Origin: DATBAK01 sp036787815
Lineage (GTDB): Bacteria; Actinomycetota; Acidimicrobiia; IMCC26256; PALSA-610
Reading direction: 5' to 3'
Length of the DNA: 6,922 bases
Assembly (NCBI GenBank): GCA_036787815.1
Contig: DAIQOP010000212.1
Coordinates: 1 to 6,922, forward strand
Of the stretch, positions 1-6,466 are shown in pieces. The notes under the pieces are model-generated. The model had not been told where the DNA came from, made no database searches, and was given only the letters and a program-made list of their open reading frames with translations. A program made the position numbers and the translations under genes. The stretch's first letter is position 1. Each line of letters opens with the position of its first letter.

Positions 1-232
1 CGAGCGCGCTGCGCCAGGCCACCCGGTCGGCCCGGGCGAAGTCGATCGCGCCGACGCCGTTCACCTGGAGATCGACGAACCCGGGCACCAGTACGGCACC
101 GTCGAGCGTGTCGGCACCCGGGCGGGTGCCGGTGCCGACCGCCGAGATCTCGGGACCGTCGAACTCGACCCAGCCCGGTCGGTCGACGGCGCCCTCGGGT
201 GCGACGAGCCCGGAGCCCGCGACGATCGTCAT
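1..232 (-). CDS. nagA: N-acetylglucosamine-6-phosphate deacetylase, N-terminal part (cut by left edge)
   Basis: Probable NagA, an amidohydrolase that removes acetate from GlcNAc-6-phosphate to give glucosamine-6-phosphate in cytosolic amino-sugar salvage. Only the first 77 codons are inside the window; the family is usually about 380 residues. Visible are the small N-terminal beta-sandwich strands (MTIVAGSGLVAPEG, WVEFDGPEISAVG) and then the start of the barrel, VLVPGFVDLQVNGVGAIDF. This last stretch closely matches the E. coli NagA sequence PGFIDVQLNGCGGVQF. Like E. coli NagA, it has Q-x-N (residues 56-58) where many amidohydrolases have the metal-binding HxH, which suggests the one-metal type. 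The ATG overlaps the stop of the glycosyltransferase gene (ATGA), so translation is probably coupled and the gene has no promoter of its own. The catalytic Asp and the remaining metal ligands are beyond the edge and cannot be checked. A related amidohydrolase is the main alternative. Confidence 0.85.
   Translation of the reverse strand, partial: MTIVAGSGLVAPEGAVDRPGWVEFDGPEISAVGTGTRPGADTLDGAVLVPGFVDLQVNGVGAIDFARADRVAWRSAL
112..131. repeat. 9-bp perfect inverted repeat inside nagA
   Basis: CGGCACCCG at 112-120 and CGGGTGCCG at 123-131 are exact reverse complements separated by two bases. The repeat lies within the nagA coding region, at the codons for the GTGTRPGAD stretch. GC-rich coding sequence often gives such short palindromes by chance, and I see no T-tract or other sign of a terminator. 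Confidence 0.4.
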
Positions 233-969
233 CCGGATCGCTTCAGGGTGAACCAGAGTCGCGCGAGGCCCGACAGCGTGTGGGGGATGCGCCGCACGAT
301 CGACGTGCGCGCGGGGCGGAGCTCCTCGACGTCGACCGGGATCTCGGCGACCTCGAGCCCGCCGCGCTCGGCTCGCAGGATCAGCTCGGTGTCGAACAGG
401 TCGCGGCCGTACCGGCAGCGCGCGACCACCGGGAGCAGCGGTTGGCGCAGGAGCGCCTTCATGCCGTGGGTGTCGCTCACCTTCAACCCGTACCCGACCC
501 GCAGCATCGTGGAGAACGTGGCCGTCACGAGCCGGCGGCTCCACCGTCGTCGGTCGTCGGCACCGGGCGCGCGCTTGGATCCGACGACGATCGCCGCGGG
601 CCGCGCGGGCTCTCGGATGCGATCCACCGCCCGCGCGACGAACCCGAGGTCGTAGTAGTCGCAATCGAAGTTGACGACGATCTCGCCCCCGGCGTCGAGA
701 AGCCCCTGTCGCAACGCGCCGCCGTAGTCGGCCTTGTCGCGGTGCAGCACGCGCACCTCGGGATTCGCCGCGGCCACGCGTCGCGCGCGTTGCTCGGTGT
801 CGTCGGTCGAGCCGTTCTCGACCACGATGATCTCGAACGGCTCGTCGCGCTCGCGCATGCCGGCGAGCAACTCCGAGAGCGAACGTTCGATGATCGTCGC
901 CTCGTTGTACGCGGGCATCACGACACTCAGCGCAGGTGTCGGCTCGCCCTCCACGGAAGACTCCGTCAC
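229..969 (-). CDS. Family 2 glycosyltransferase (GT-A fold, DPM1-like), soluble
   Basis: A 246-residue GT2 enzyme expected to transfer a sugar from a nucleotide-sugar donor to a lipid-phosphate or other acceptor. The GT-A core is complete. It has the nucleotide-binding start LSVVMPAYNEA (14-24), ENGSTDDT (51-58), the metal-binding DxD as FDCDYYD (D102/D104), an acceptor-loop segment SDTHGMKAL (165-173), and DTELILRAERGG (193-204) followed by VAEIPV. The length and motifs recall polyprenyl-phosphate mannosyl/glucosyl transferases. There is no signal peptide and no C-terminal membrane helix, so it is probably cytosolic or peripheral to the membrane. The start is GTG, sharing bases with the GH84 stop (GTGA). 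A second in-frame GTG five codons in is possible but loses the overlap. The stop overlaps the nagA ATG. The position between a GlcNAc hydrolase and a GlcNAc-6-P deacetylase hints at GlcNAc or a related sugar as donor, but that is inference; donor and acceptor cannot be read from the sequence. Confidence 0.88.
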   Translation of the reverse strand: MTESSVEGEPTPALSVVMPAYNEATIIERSLSELLAGMRERDEPFEIIVVENGSTDDTEQRARRVAAANPEVRVLHRDKADYGGALRQGLLDAGGEIVVNFDCDYYDLGFVARAVDRIREPARPAAIVVGSKRAPGADDRRRWSRRLVTATFSTMLRVGYGLKVSDTHGMKALLRQPLLPVVARCRYGRDLFDTELILRAERGGLEVAEIPVDVEELRPARTSIVRRIPHTLSGLARLWFTLKRSG

Positions 970-2582
970 CCGAACCGCCGATCGCGCACGGGGAGATCCT
1001 CACCCGGACGGGCGCGCGTCACGAGGCGGCCCGATCGCACCATGGCCATCGTGCCGCGCGCGTCGAAGCTCCCGTCGGCGGCGACCGGGCGCGGCTCACC
1101 GTCGACGAAGGCGCGCACCGACTCGTCGGCTTCTTCGCGCCACCGTTCGTACTCGCGCAGCGCGATGCGGCAGAGCCGGTCGATCACGTTCGCGTCTTCG
1201 AGCAGCGCGAGGCCCACGTCGACCGCCGGGCGCCCACCCTCGGTCTGCACCACCGCGGGGTAGATCGCGAACCGCGGGCCGAACACGACCTCCGTGTTGG
1301 CGCGTGCGCCCGACCACCGGAACATGAGCGCGAAGACGGCCTGGAGGAGGAAGTCGGCGTCGGGCCCGACTGCGCGGCCGTTGCCGGAGTGGTCGACGAG
1401 CGCGACGGGCCGGCTGCCCTGGATGAGCCGGATGGCTGCGAGACCCGCTTCGGCTTCGCGCCCCGCGGCCGCGGCCCACGGCGCGATCTCGTGCGCGAGC
1501 GGATCGGCGAGGCCGTTCTCTCCGCCGAAGACCGAAGGCAGCGCACGCGCCTCGCGCAGCACGGCTCCCACCGCGCGCGCGGCGCTGATCCATCCCGGTC
1601 CGTCGGCCTCGTCGTCGAGCGCGGCAACGAGCGGGACGAGCGGGAGATCCGCGGCGACACGCAACGGACCGTCGGCACACGCGTCGGCGAGGGCCCGCAA
1701 TGCCGGCGCGCGATCGCGCCCGACCCGGTCGATGCCATCGGCCCACGCGGCCGGCGTGTCGCAGTGATCGGGATCGGACAGGAAGCGCGCCGCGCTCGCG
1801 AGTGCCACGAGCGATGCGTGCGATTGCGTCATGGGGTTGAGCAGCACGCCGCCGAGCACGTCGGCCAGGCCCGCCTCACGGCCCTCGTACGGCCCGAGGT
1901 GGAGGCGGCTGCTCATCGTGCCGTCGTTGACCGGGTAGTTGTCCCACAGCAGCACCTCGTGCGGGGCGATCGCCTCGGCCCATCCGGCGGCGTCGGCGAC
2001 GCCGATGTGCGGCGAGCACACGGTCGGGCCCGTCCAGAGGAGCGAGACGTCGTCGGGAAGGTGCGCCGCGAGCTCGGCGAGGTAGGGCGACGGGCGTGTG
2101 CCCACGTACTCGGTCGGGCAGACCGTGATCGAGGCGCCCGGCCGCGCCGCGCCCACGCGACCGTGGAGCCAGGTCGCGAGGTCGGCCTGGCGGGGCGCGA
2201 GCCCGGGCGCGGCGGGGATGTCGTCGAGCGCGAGCACGAACCAGTCGACGCCGGCGTCGAGCAGGGGAGCGAGCTTCTCCACGAGCTGGGCGCGGTCGGC
2301 CGGCGATTCGTAGCCGATGTCGAGGCCGGGTGAGATCGCGAACCCGAACCGGATGCCGAGGCCGCGTGCGTGCGTGGCCAGGTCGGCGAGCGCGGTCTGC
2401 TCGTCGTCGGGGTACGGCTCCCGCCACCGCGCGCGGTGGAACGGATCGTCCTTCGGCGCGTACACGTACGCGTTCATGCCGAGCGGCGCGACGAACGACA
2501 GCACGTTACGACGGGCTTCGTCGGACCAGGGCGGGCCGTAGAAACCCTCGACGATCCCGCGCAGGGAGAAGGCCCGAGGCAC
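966..2582 (-). CDS. GH84 beta-N-acetylglucosaminidase (O-GlcNAcase-like), cytosolic
   Basis: A 538-residue glycoside hydrolase of family 84, which removes terminal beta-linked GlcNAc by substrate-assisted catalysis through the 2-acetamido group. Residues 8-260 are a full catalytic barrel that can be lined up by eye with human OGA: RGIVEGFYGPPW (8-19), YAPKDDP (41-47), SPGLDI (84-89), the catalytic pair D120-D121 in LALDDI, CPTEYVG (155-161), LLWTGPTVCS (181-190), WDNYPVND (213-220) and LLNPM (247-251). The residues matching human G67, K98, D174, D175, Y219, N280, D285 and N313 are all present (G13, K44, D120, D121, Y159, N215, D220, N249). Residues 260-485 are mostly helical, as in the family's bundle domain, and the last 50 or so are unassigned. 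The GTG start is favoured because the conserved core begins only eight residues in and an in-frame TAG lies three codons upstream. No signal peptide is present, whereas well-known bacterial GH84 toxins are secreted. It is the first gene of a leftward operon with the GT2 and nagA. The natural substrate is unknown; 'hyaluronidase' labels for this family should not be trusted. Confidence 0.93.
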   Translation of the reverse strand: MPRAFSLRGIVEGFYGPPWSDEARRNVLSFVAPLGMNAYVYAPKDDPFHRARWREPYPDDEQTALADLATHARGLGIRFGFAISPGLDIGYESPADRAQLVEKLAPLLDAGVDWFVLALDDIPAAPGLAPRQADLATWLHGRVGAARPGASITVCPTEYVGTRPSPYLAELAAHLPDDVSLLWTGPTVCSPHIGVADAAGWAEAIAPHEVLLWDNYPVNDGTMSSRLHLGPYEGREAGLADVLGGVLLNPMTQSHASLVALASAARFLSDPDHCDTPAAWADGIDRVGRDRAPALRALADACADGPLRVAADLPLVPLVAALDDEADGPGWISAARAVGAVLREARALPSVFGGENGLADPLAHEIAPWAAAAGREAEAGLAAIRLIQGSRPVALVDHSGNGRAVGPDADFLLQAVFALMFRWSGARANTEVVFGPRFAIYPAVVQTEGGRPAVDVGLALLEDANVIDRLCRIALREYERWREEADESVRAFVDGEPRPVAADGSFDARGTMAMVRSGRLVTRARPGEDLPVRDRRFG

Positions 2583-2587
2583 GACGG

Positions 2588-2612
2588 TAGGCTACCGGCG
2601 CTTCCAGGGGGG
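2588..2612 (+). promoter_or_regulatory. Putative -10 and ribosome binding site for the AMP-forming synthetase
   Basis: On the plus strand TAGGCT (2588-2593) fits TAnnnT and overlaps the leftward -10 on the other strand; both lie in the near-palindrome GGTAG-G-CTACC (2586-2596). AGGGGGG (2606-2612) is a plausible Shine-Dalgarno 11 bases before the ATG, slightly further than ideal. A start near 2600 would leave a leader of about 24 bases. A -35 for this direction would lie inside the GH84 coding region, and I see no strong match. Confidence 0.45.
2589..2594 (-). promoter_or_regulatory. Putative -10 element of the GH84 operon (leaderless transcript)
   Basis: On the minus strand the hexamer TAGCCT fits the TAnnnT actinobacterial -10 pattern. 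It is followed by exactly six bases (ACCGTC) and then the GTG start of the GH84 gene. That is the spacing expected when transcription begins at the first base of the start codon. No Shine-Dalgarno lies close to the GTG, which also fits a leaderless mRNA. No convincing -35 is visible. Based on pattern only. Confidence 0.45.
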
Positions 2613-2623
2613 TTACCGATCCG

Positions 2624-4186
2624 ATGAATGCTGCACCCGACGTCCTCGCGATCCATGCCGAAGCGAAAGGTGACGCGCTCGCGGTCGTGGTCGACGACAG
2701 TGCTGGTGCACGTCCGTCGACCACGACCTTCGCCGAGTTGAACGCGATGGTGAACCGCCTCGCGCACGGCTTGCTCGCGAGTGGTGTCGAGCGCGGCCAA
2801 CGTCTCGTGTGGTGCGGACCGAACTCGCTCGAGGTGCTCGTCACCATCCACGCAGCCCGCAAGCTCGGTCTCGTCGCGGTGCCCTTGTCGTACCGCTTCA
2901 ACGCCGAGGAGATGGCGTACGTCATCGACAACTCCGACGCGACCGTCGTCGTCGCCGACGCCGAGTTCGCGCCGCTCGTCGACTCGGTGCGCGCCGGTCT
3001 CACGAAGGTGGGACAGTTCATCAGCTTCGGCGACGACGCACCCGAAGGGTGGCGCGACTGGGACCGCGACGTCCTCGCCGGCGCATCCGAGGCGGAGCCG
3101 CCGCCGGTCGACGCGTCGGCCGCGGGCGCCGCGATGATCTACACGTCGGGCACGACCGGCAAGCCCAAGGGGGCGCTGCGCACCTCCACCGACCGCACGC
3201 TCGTCTTCGCGCTGCTCGCCGAGCTCAACCTGCTGCACGAGCACGCGGTGCACCTCACCACCGGCCCGCTGTACCACTCGGGGCCTCTGGCGTTCGCCTC
3301 GCTCTCGCACACGCTGGGCGCGCCCATCGTGGTACTGCGCAAGTTCGACCCGATCGCCTGGATCCGTCTCGTGCGCGACTACCGGGTGACGAACACCTTC
3401 TCGGCGCCCACGCAAGTGAAGCGCATCGTGAGCCTTCCCCCCGAGGAGCTCGCCAAGGCCGACATGAGCAGCATGATCTGCCTGATCGCGAACGCGGCCC
3501 CGGTTCCCTACGCCCTGAAGGAAGAGGTGTTCGAGAAGCTGGGCACCACGTTCCTGTTCGAGGTGTACGGCTCGACCGAGCTCGGCGTCGACACGGTGTT
3601 GAAGCCCGAAGACCAGCTCCGCAAGCCGGGTTCCTGCGGGAAGCCGTACGGAGGGATCCAGCTGCGCATCGTGCGCGAAGACGGCACCGACGCCCCGACC
3701 GGCGAGCCGGGCGAGCTCTTCGTGAGCACCACGTTGGCGATGGACGGCTACCACCGCACCGGCGAGCAGCTCACCGAGATCGAGCACACCGGCTGGAAGT
3801 CGGTCGGCGACATCGCGTACCTCGACGACGAGGGCTACGTGTACATCTGCGACCGCAAGAAGGACATGATCATCTCGGGCGGGGTCAATATCTACCCGGC
3901 CGAGATCGAAGCCGTGTTGTACGGGCACGTGCAGGTGCTCGACGTCGCGGTCTTCGGCATTCCCGACGACGAGTGGGGCGAGCGCGTGCACGCGATCGTG
4001 CAGGCGAAGGCGGGGGAGACGATCGACCTCGTCGAGCTCCGCGTCTACGCGGAGCAGCACCTCGGTGGCTACAAGCGCCCCCGCGCCTACGAGCTGCGCG
4101 AGACACTGCCACGCACCGATTCCGGCAAGCTCCTCAAGCGCGTGCTGCGCGACGAGTACTGGCAGGGGCGCGACTCCGCCGTCTGA
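2624..4186 (+). CDS. AMP-forming acyl-CoA synthetase (ANL superfamily, FadD-like)
   Basis: A 520-residue, full-length adenylate-forming ligase that activates a carboxylic acid with ATP to acyl-AMP and then acyl-CoA plus AMP. The core motifs are in order: P-loop IYTSGTTGKPKG (172-183), an ALYHSGPL-type segment (215-222), YGSTE (315-319), the ATP-ribose aspartate in SVGDIAYLDDEG (393-404), hinge DRKKDMIISGGVNIYPAEIE (410-429), and the C-terminal PRTDSGKLLKR (496-506) with catalytic K502, the usual target of regulatory lysine acetylation. There is no signal peptide or membrane segment, so it is cytosolic. The substrate cannot be read from the sequence; similarity is to medium/long-chain or aryl acid FadD-type ligases. 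The ATG follows the G-rich site at 2606-2612. The gene diverges from the GH84 operon and is followed, after 73 bases on the same strand, by an NDP-forming acyl-CoA synthetase, suggesting shared acyl-CoA metabolism. Confidence 0.93.
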   Translation: MNAAPDVLAIHAEAKGDALAVVVDDSAGARPSTTTFAELNAMVNRLAHGLLASGVERGQRLVWCGPNSLEVLVTIHAARKLGLVAVPLSYRFNAEEMAYVIDNSDATVVVADAEFAPLVDSVRAGLTKVGQFISFGDDAPEGWRDWDRDVLAGASEAEPPPVDASAAGAAMIYTSGTTGKPKGALRTSTDRTLVFALLAELNLLHEHAVHLTTGPLYHSGPLAFASLSHTLGAPIVVLRKFDPIAWIRLVRDYRVTNTFSAPTQVKRIVSLPPEELAKADMSSMICLIANAAPVPYALKEEVFEKLGTTFLFEVYGSTELGVDTVLKPEDQLRKPGSCGKPYGGIQLRIVREDGTDAPTGEPGELFVSTTLAMDGYHRTGEQLTEIEHTGWKSVGDIAYLDDEGYVYICDRKKDMIISGGVNIYPAEIEAVLYGHVQVLDVAVFGIPDDEWGERVHAIVQAKAGETIDLVELRVYAEQHLGGYKRPRAYELRETLPRTDSGKLLKRVLRDEYWQGRDSAV

Positions 4187-4259
4187 TCGGCGCTGGTCGG
4201 CCCGGCCGAGGCGGAAGCGCCGCCGCCGTTGTTCGGGCGGCAGTACGCTCCGCGACCCG
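4187..4259 (+). other. Short intergenic spacer with weak stem-loop and -10-like hexamer
   Basis: This is the longest gap between genes in the window. It contains GGCGG/CCGCC arms (4210-4214 and 4220-4224, five-base loop) without a following T-tract, so a terminator is not supported. TACGCT (4244-4249) fits TAnnnT and ends ten bases before the next ATG, which could give an mRNA with a very short leader. No clear Shine-Dalgarno precedes that ATG. The two synthetase genes may therefore be co-transcribed, with a possible extra internal promoter. Confidence 0.3.
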
Positions 4260-6464
4260 ATGGCCACCCTCTCCGAAGCCGAGTCGAAACGCCTGATCGA
4301 GCGGGCGGGGGTGCCGGTGCTCGCCGAGCGGACGGCCGCCGACGCCGATGCCGCCGTGGCCGCCGCCGAGCAGATCGGCTTCCCGGTCGTGGCCAAGCTG
4401 TGCGGCGCGGCCATCGCACACAAGACCGAACGGGGCCTCGTGCGCCTCGGGCTGCGCGACGCGGGCGCGGTGAGGGCGGCCGCGACCGAGCTGCTCGCCG
4501 CCGCGCGCCCCGACGACGGCGCCGTCGAGGTGCTCGTCGCGCCCATGGTGCGGGCCACCCGTGAGCTCATCGTCGGCCTCCTGCGCGACCCACAGTTCGG
4601 TCCCTGCGTCATGCTCGGCGTGGGCGGTGTCCTCGCGGAGGCCGTCGGCGACGTCGTCTTCCGCGTCGCGCCCATCACCGAGCGCGACGCGCTCGACATG
4701 ATCGACGAGCTGGCCACGCAGCGACTGCTCGGGCCCTTCCGGGGCGAGCCACCCGTCGACCGCGACGCGCTCGCGCGCGTGCTCGTCGGCCTCTCACGCG
4801 TCCCCGACACCGAACCCGGTGTCGTCGCCGTCGACGTGAACCCACTCCTCGTCGTCGACGGCCTCCCCATCGCCGTAGATGCACTCGTCGAGAGGGACGC
4901 TCAAGCGGTCGCGGCTACGGATGATGGAGCAGGCGCCACAGCCGCAATCAGTGCCAAACACGACGGCGAAGCGCACGCGGATGCGACCATAAGAGTCGCC
5001 GGGAGTGACAGGTATCGCGCTCTGTTCGAACCGCGCGGCGTCATCGTCGCCGGCGCGTCGTCGCATCCCGGGAAGTTCGGGTTCGTCGCGCTCCACAACG
5101 TGCTCTCGGCCGGGTTCGCCGGGGCGGTGGCCGCGACCAACCTCGACGGCGGCACGGTGCTCGGCATCGAGACCGTGCGCGACATCGACGCGCTCCCGGG
5201 CGACACCTACGACCTCGTCGTGGTGTGCACGCCGGCCGCGGCCAACACCGAGCTCCTGCGCGCCTGCGCCAAGAAGGGTGTGCGCGCGGCCTTCGTCACC
5301 TCCGCCGGCTACGGCGAAGCGGGGGAGCGGGGCCGGGCCGCGGAGGCCGAGCTCGTCGCGTTGGCCGACGAGCTCGGCATGCTGTTGGCCGGCCCGAACG
5401 GCCAGGGTGTCGTGTCCACTCCGGCTTCCCTGTGCGCGCAGATCGTCGCCCCGTACCCTCCGCGCGGGGCGATCGGCGTCGCCAGCCAATCGGGCAACTT
5501 CGTGTCGTCGTTCCTCAACTACGCCCGCTTCACCGGCGTGGGCATCAGCCGCGCGGTCTCTGCCGGGAACGCGGCCGCGGTGTCGGTGGCCGACTACCTC
5601 GACTTCTACGCCCACGACCCCGAGACGCGCGTCGGTCTCGCGTACCTCGAGGGCGTCACCGACGGGCGCGCACTCTTCGAGCGGCTGCGGGCGATCGCCG
5701 CGATCCAACCCCTCGTCGTGCTCAAGGGCGGAACGACCGCGGGTGGGCAACGGGCCGCGGCGTCGCACACCGGCTCGCTCGCAACCGACGAAGCGGTGTT
5801 CGAGGGCGCGTGCCGGCAGGCCGGCATCACGCGGGCGGCCACGGTCGAAGAGGCGTTCGAGGCCGCGGCGACGTTCGCGACGCAACCCCGGCCCCGCGGT
5901 CCGAAGACCGTCGTCGTCACGACCGCGGGCGGCTGGGGTGTCGTCACCGCCGACGCGATCTCGCGCTCCGCCCTCGAGCTGCTCGCGCTGCCCGACGACC
6001 TTCGCGACGCGATCGACGAGAAGCTCCCGCCCCGCTGGAGCCGCAACAACCCGATCGACCTCGCGGGCGGCGAGACGCGCGACACCATCCCCGAAGTCCT
6101 CGCGCTCGTTGCCGCGCACCCCGCGGTCGACGCGATCATCTATCTCGGTCTCGGCATCCAGTCGAACCAGGCCCGGATGCTGCGCGAAGGCGGATTCTTC
6201 CCCGATCACGGGCTGGATCGCATCGTCGCGTACCACGAACGCCAGGATGCTCGCTTCGCCGCGGCGGCCGCCGAGATCTCGGAGGCGACCGGGAAGCCGA
6301 TCCTCACGGCGACCGAGCTCGCGATCGCCGACCCGGCCAACGCGGGCCCGGCCGCGGTGCGCGCGAGCGGGCGCGTCGCGTACGCGTCGGCCGATCGCGC
6401 GGTGAAGGCCCTCGAACACCTCTGGCTCGACGCTCGATTCCGGGCCGGCCGAGCCGTTTCCTGA
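4260..6464 (+). CDS. Single-chain NDP-forming acyl-CoA synthetase, ATP-grasp domain first
   Basis: A 734-residue enzyme of the ADP-forming acetyl-CoA synthetase / succinyl-CoA synthetase superfamily, interconverting acyl-CoA + NDP + Pi with acid + CoA + NTP. Residues 1-210 are the beta-like ATP-grasp half: SEAESKRLIERAGVPV, FPVVAKL, AIAHKTERGLV with H54, LGVGGVLAEAVGDVVFRVAPI, LLGPFRG and VDVNPLLVVDG. Residues 250-345 are the CoA-binding Rossmann domain (VIVAGASSHPGKFG). Residues 403-540 are a flavodoxin-like domain, IGVASQSGNF with the phosphohistidine motif ASHTGSLATD (H503). Residues 548-690 are the last alpha-type domain (VVVTTAGGWGVVTADA, NNPIDLAGG). Many bacterial single-chain homologues run alpha-then-beta; this one is beta-then-alpha. 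I place the start at ATG 4260: an upstream in-frame extension to 4065 would overlap the preceding gene's conserved C-terminus and adds only low-complexity Arg/Ser-rich sequence, while homology begins at MATLSEAESK. Substrate is unknown (acetate, branched or aryl acids are all possible). It probably works beside the AMP-forming ligase. Confidence 0.92.
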   Translation: MATLSEAESKRLIERAGVPVLAERTAADADAAVAAAEQIGFPVVAKLCGAAIAHKTERGLVRLGLRDAGAVRAAATELLAAARPDDGAVEVLVAPMVRATRELIVGLLRDPQFGPCVMLGVGGVLAEAVGDVVFRVAPITERDALDMIDELATQRLLGPFRGEPPVDRDALARVLVGLSRVPDTEPGVVAVDVNPLLVVDGLPIAVDALVERDAQAVAATDDGAGATAAISAKHDGEAHADATIRVAGSDRYRALFEPRGVIVAGASSHPGKFGFVALHNVLSAGFAGAVAATNLDGGTVLGIETVRDIDALPGDTYDLVVVCTPAAANTELLRACAKKGVRAAFVTSAGYGEAGERGRAAEAELVALADELGMLLAGPNGQGVVSTPASLCAQIVAPYPPRGAIGVASQSGNFVSSFLNYARFTGVGISRAVSAGNAAAVSVADYLDFYAHDPETRVGLAYLEGVTDGRALFERLRAIAAIQPLVVLKGGTTAGGQRAAASHTGSLATDEAVFEGACRQAGITRAATVEEAFEAAATFATQPRPRGPKTVVVTTAGGWGVVTADAISRSALELLALPDDLRDAIDEKLPPRWSRNNPIDLAGGETRDTIPEVLALVAAHPAVDAIIYLGLGIQSNQARMLREGGFFPDHGLDRIVAYHERQDARFAAAAAEISEATGKPILTATELAIADPANAGPAAVRASGRVAYASADRAVKALEHLWLDARFRAGRAVS
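4805..4824. repeat. 8-bp perfect inverted repeat with AACC loop, intragenic
   Basis: CGACACCG (4805-4812) and CGGTGTCG (4817-4824) are exact reverse complements around a four-base loop. It lies in the ATP-grasp half of the NDP-forming synthetase, about 50 bases before the fusion linker. No T-tract follows. It may be chance in GC-rich coding sequence. Confidence 0.4.
4875..5023 (+). other. Inter-domain linker with atypical codon use (fusion seam)
   Basis: This segment encodes about residues 206-255, the tether between the ATP-grasp and CoA-binding halves. The protein is low-complexity and Ala/Asp/Gly-rich with no recognisable fold (for example ATDDGAGATAAISAKHDGEA). Its codons differ sharply from the rest of the gene: GTA, GAT, AGG, GCT, CAA, GGA, GCA, ACA, AGT, AAA, ATA, AGA and TAT are clustered here, while flanking codons nearly all end in G or C. 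The reading frame is intact. It is either a tether under weak selection or sequence captured when two genes were joined. Confidence 0.6.
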
Positions 6465-6466
6465 GC

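Noticed and set aside
936..2333. 465-codon plus-strand frame opposite GH84
   Set aside because: It is the mirror of the GH84 gene, has Arg/Glu/His-rich composition without motifs, and the GH84 reading has all catalytic residues.
4210..4224. Possible intrinsic terminator between the two synthetase genes
   Set aside because: Only a 5-bp stem and no T-tract.
4065..4259. 65-codon N-terminal extension of the NDP-forming synthetase
   Set aside because: It overlaps the conserved C-terminus of the preceding gene and encodes Arg/Ser/Ala-rich sequence without homology; ATG 4260 begins exactly at the conserved domain.
2474..4870. 798-codon open frame on the minus strand, opposite two synthetase genes
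   Set aside because: It runs antisense to two genes with complete family motifs, has low-complexity Arg/Ser/Val/His-rich content and matches nothing. Long antisense frames are expected with strong G/C third-position bias.
4794..6419. 541-codon minus-strand frame opposite the NDP-forming synthetase
   Set aside because: Antisense shadow with repetitive Arg/Gly/Asp/Val composition and no domain.
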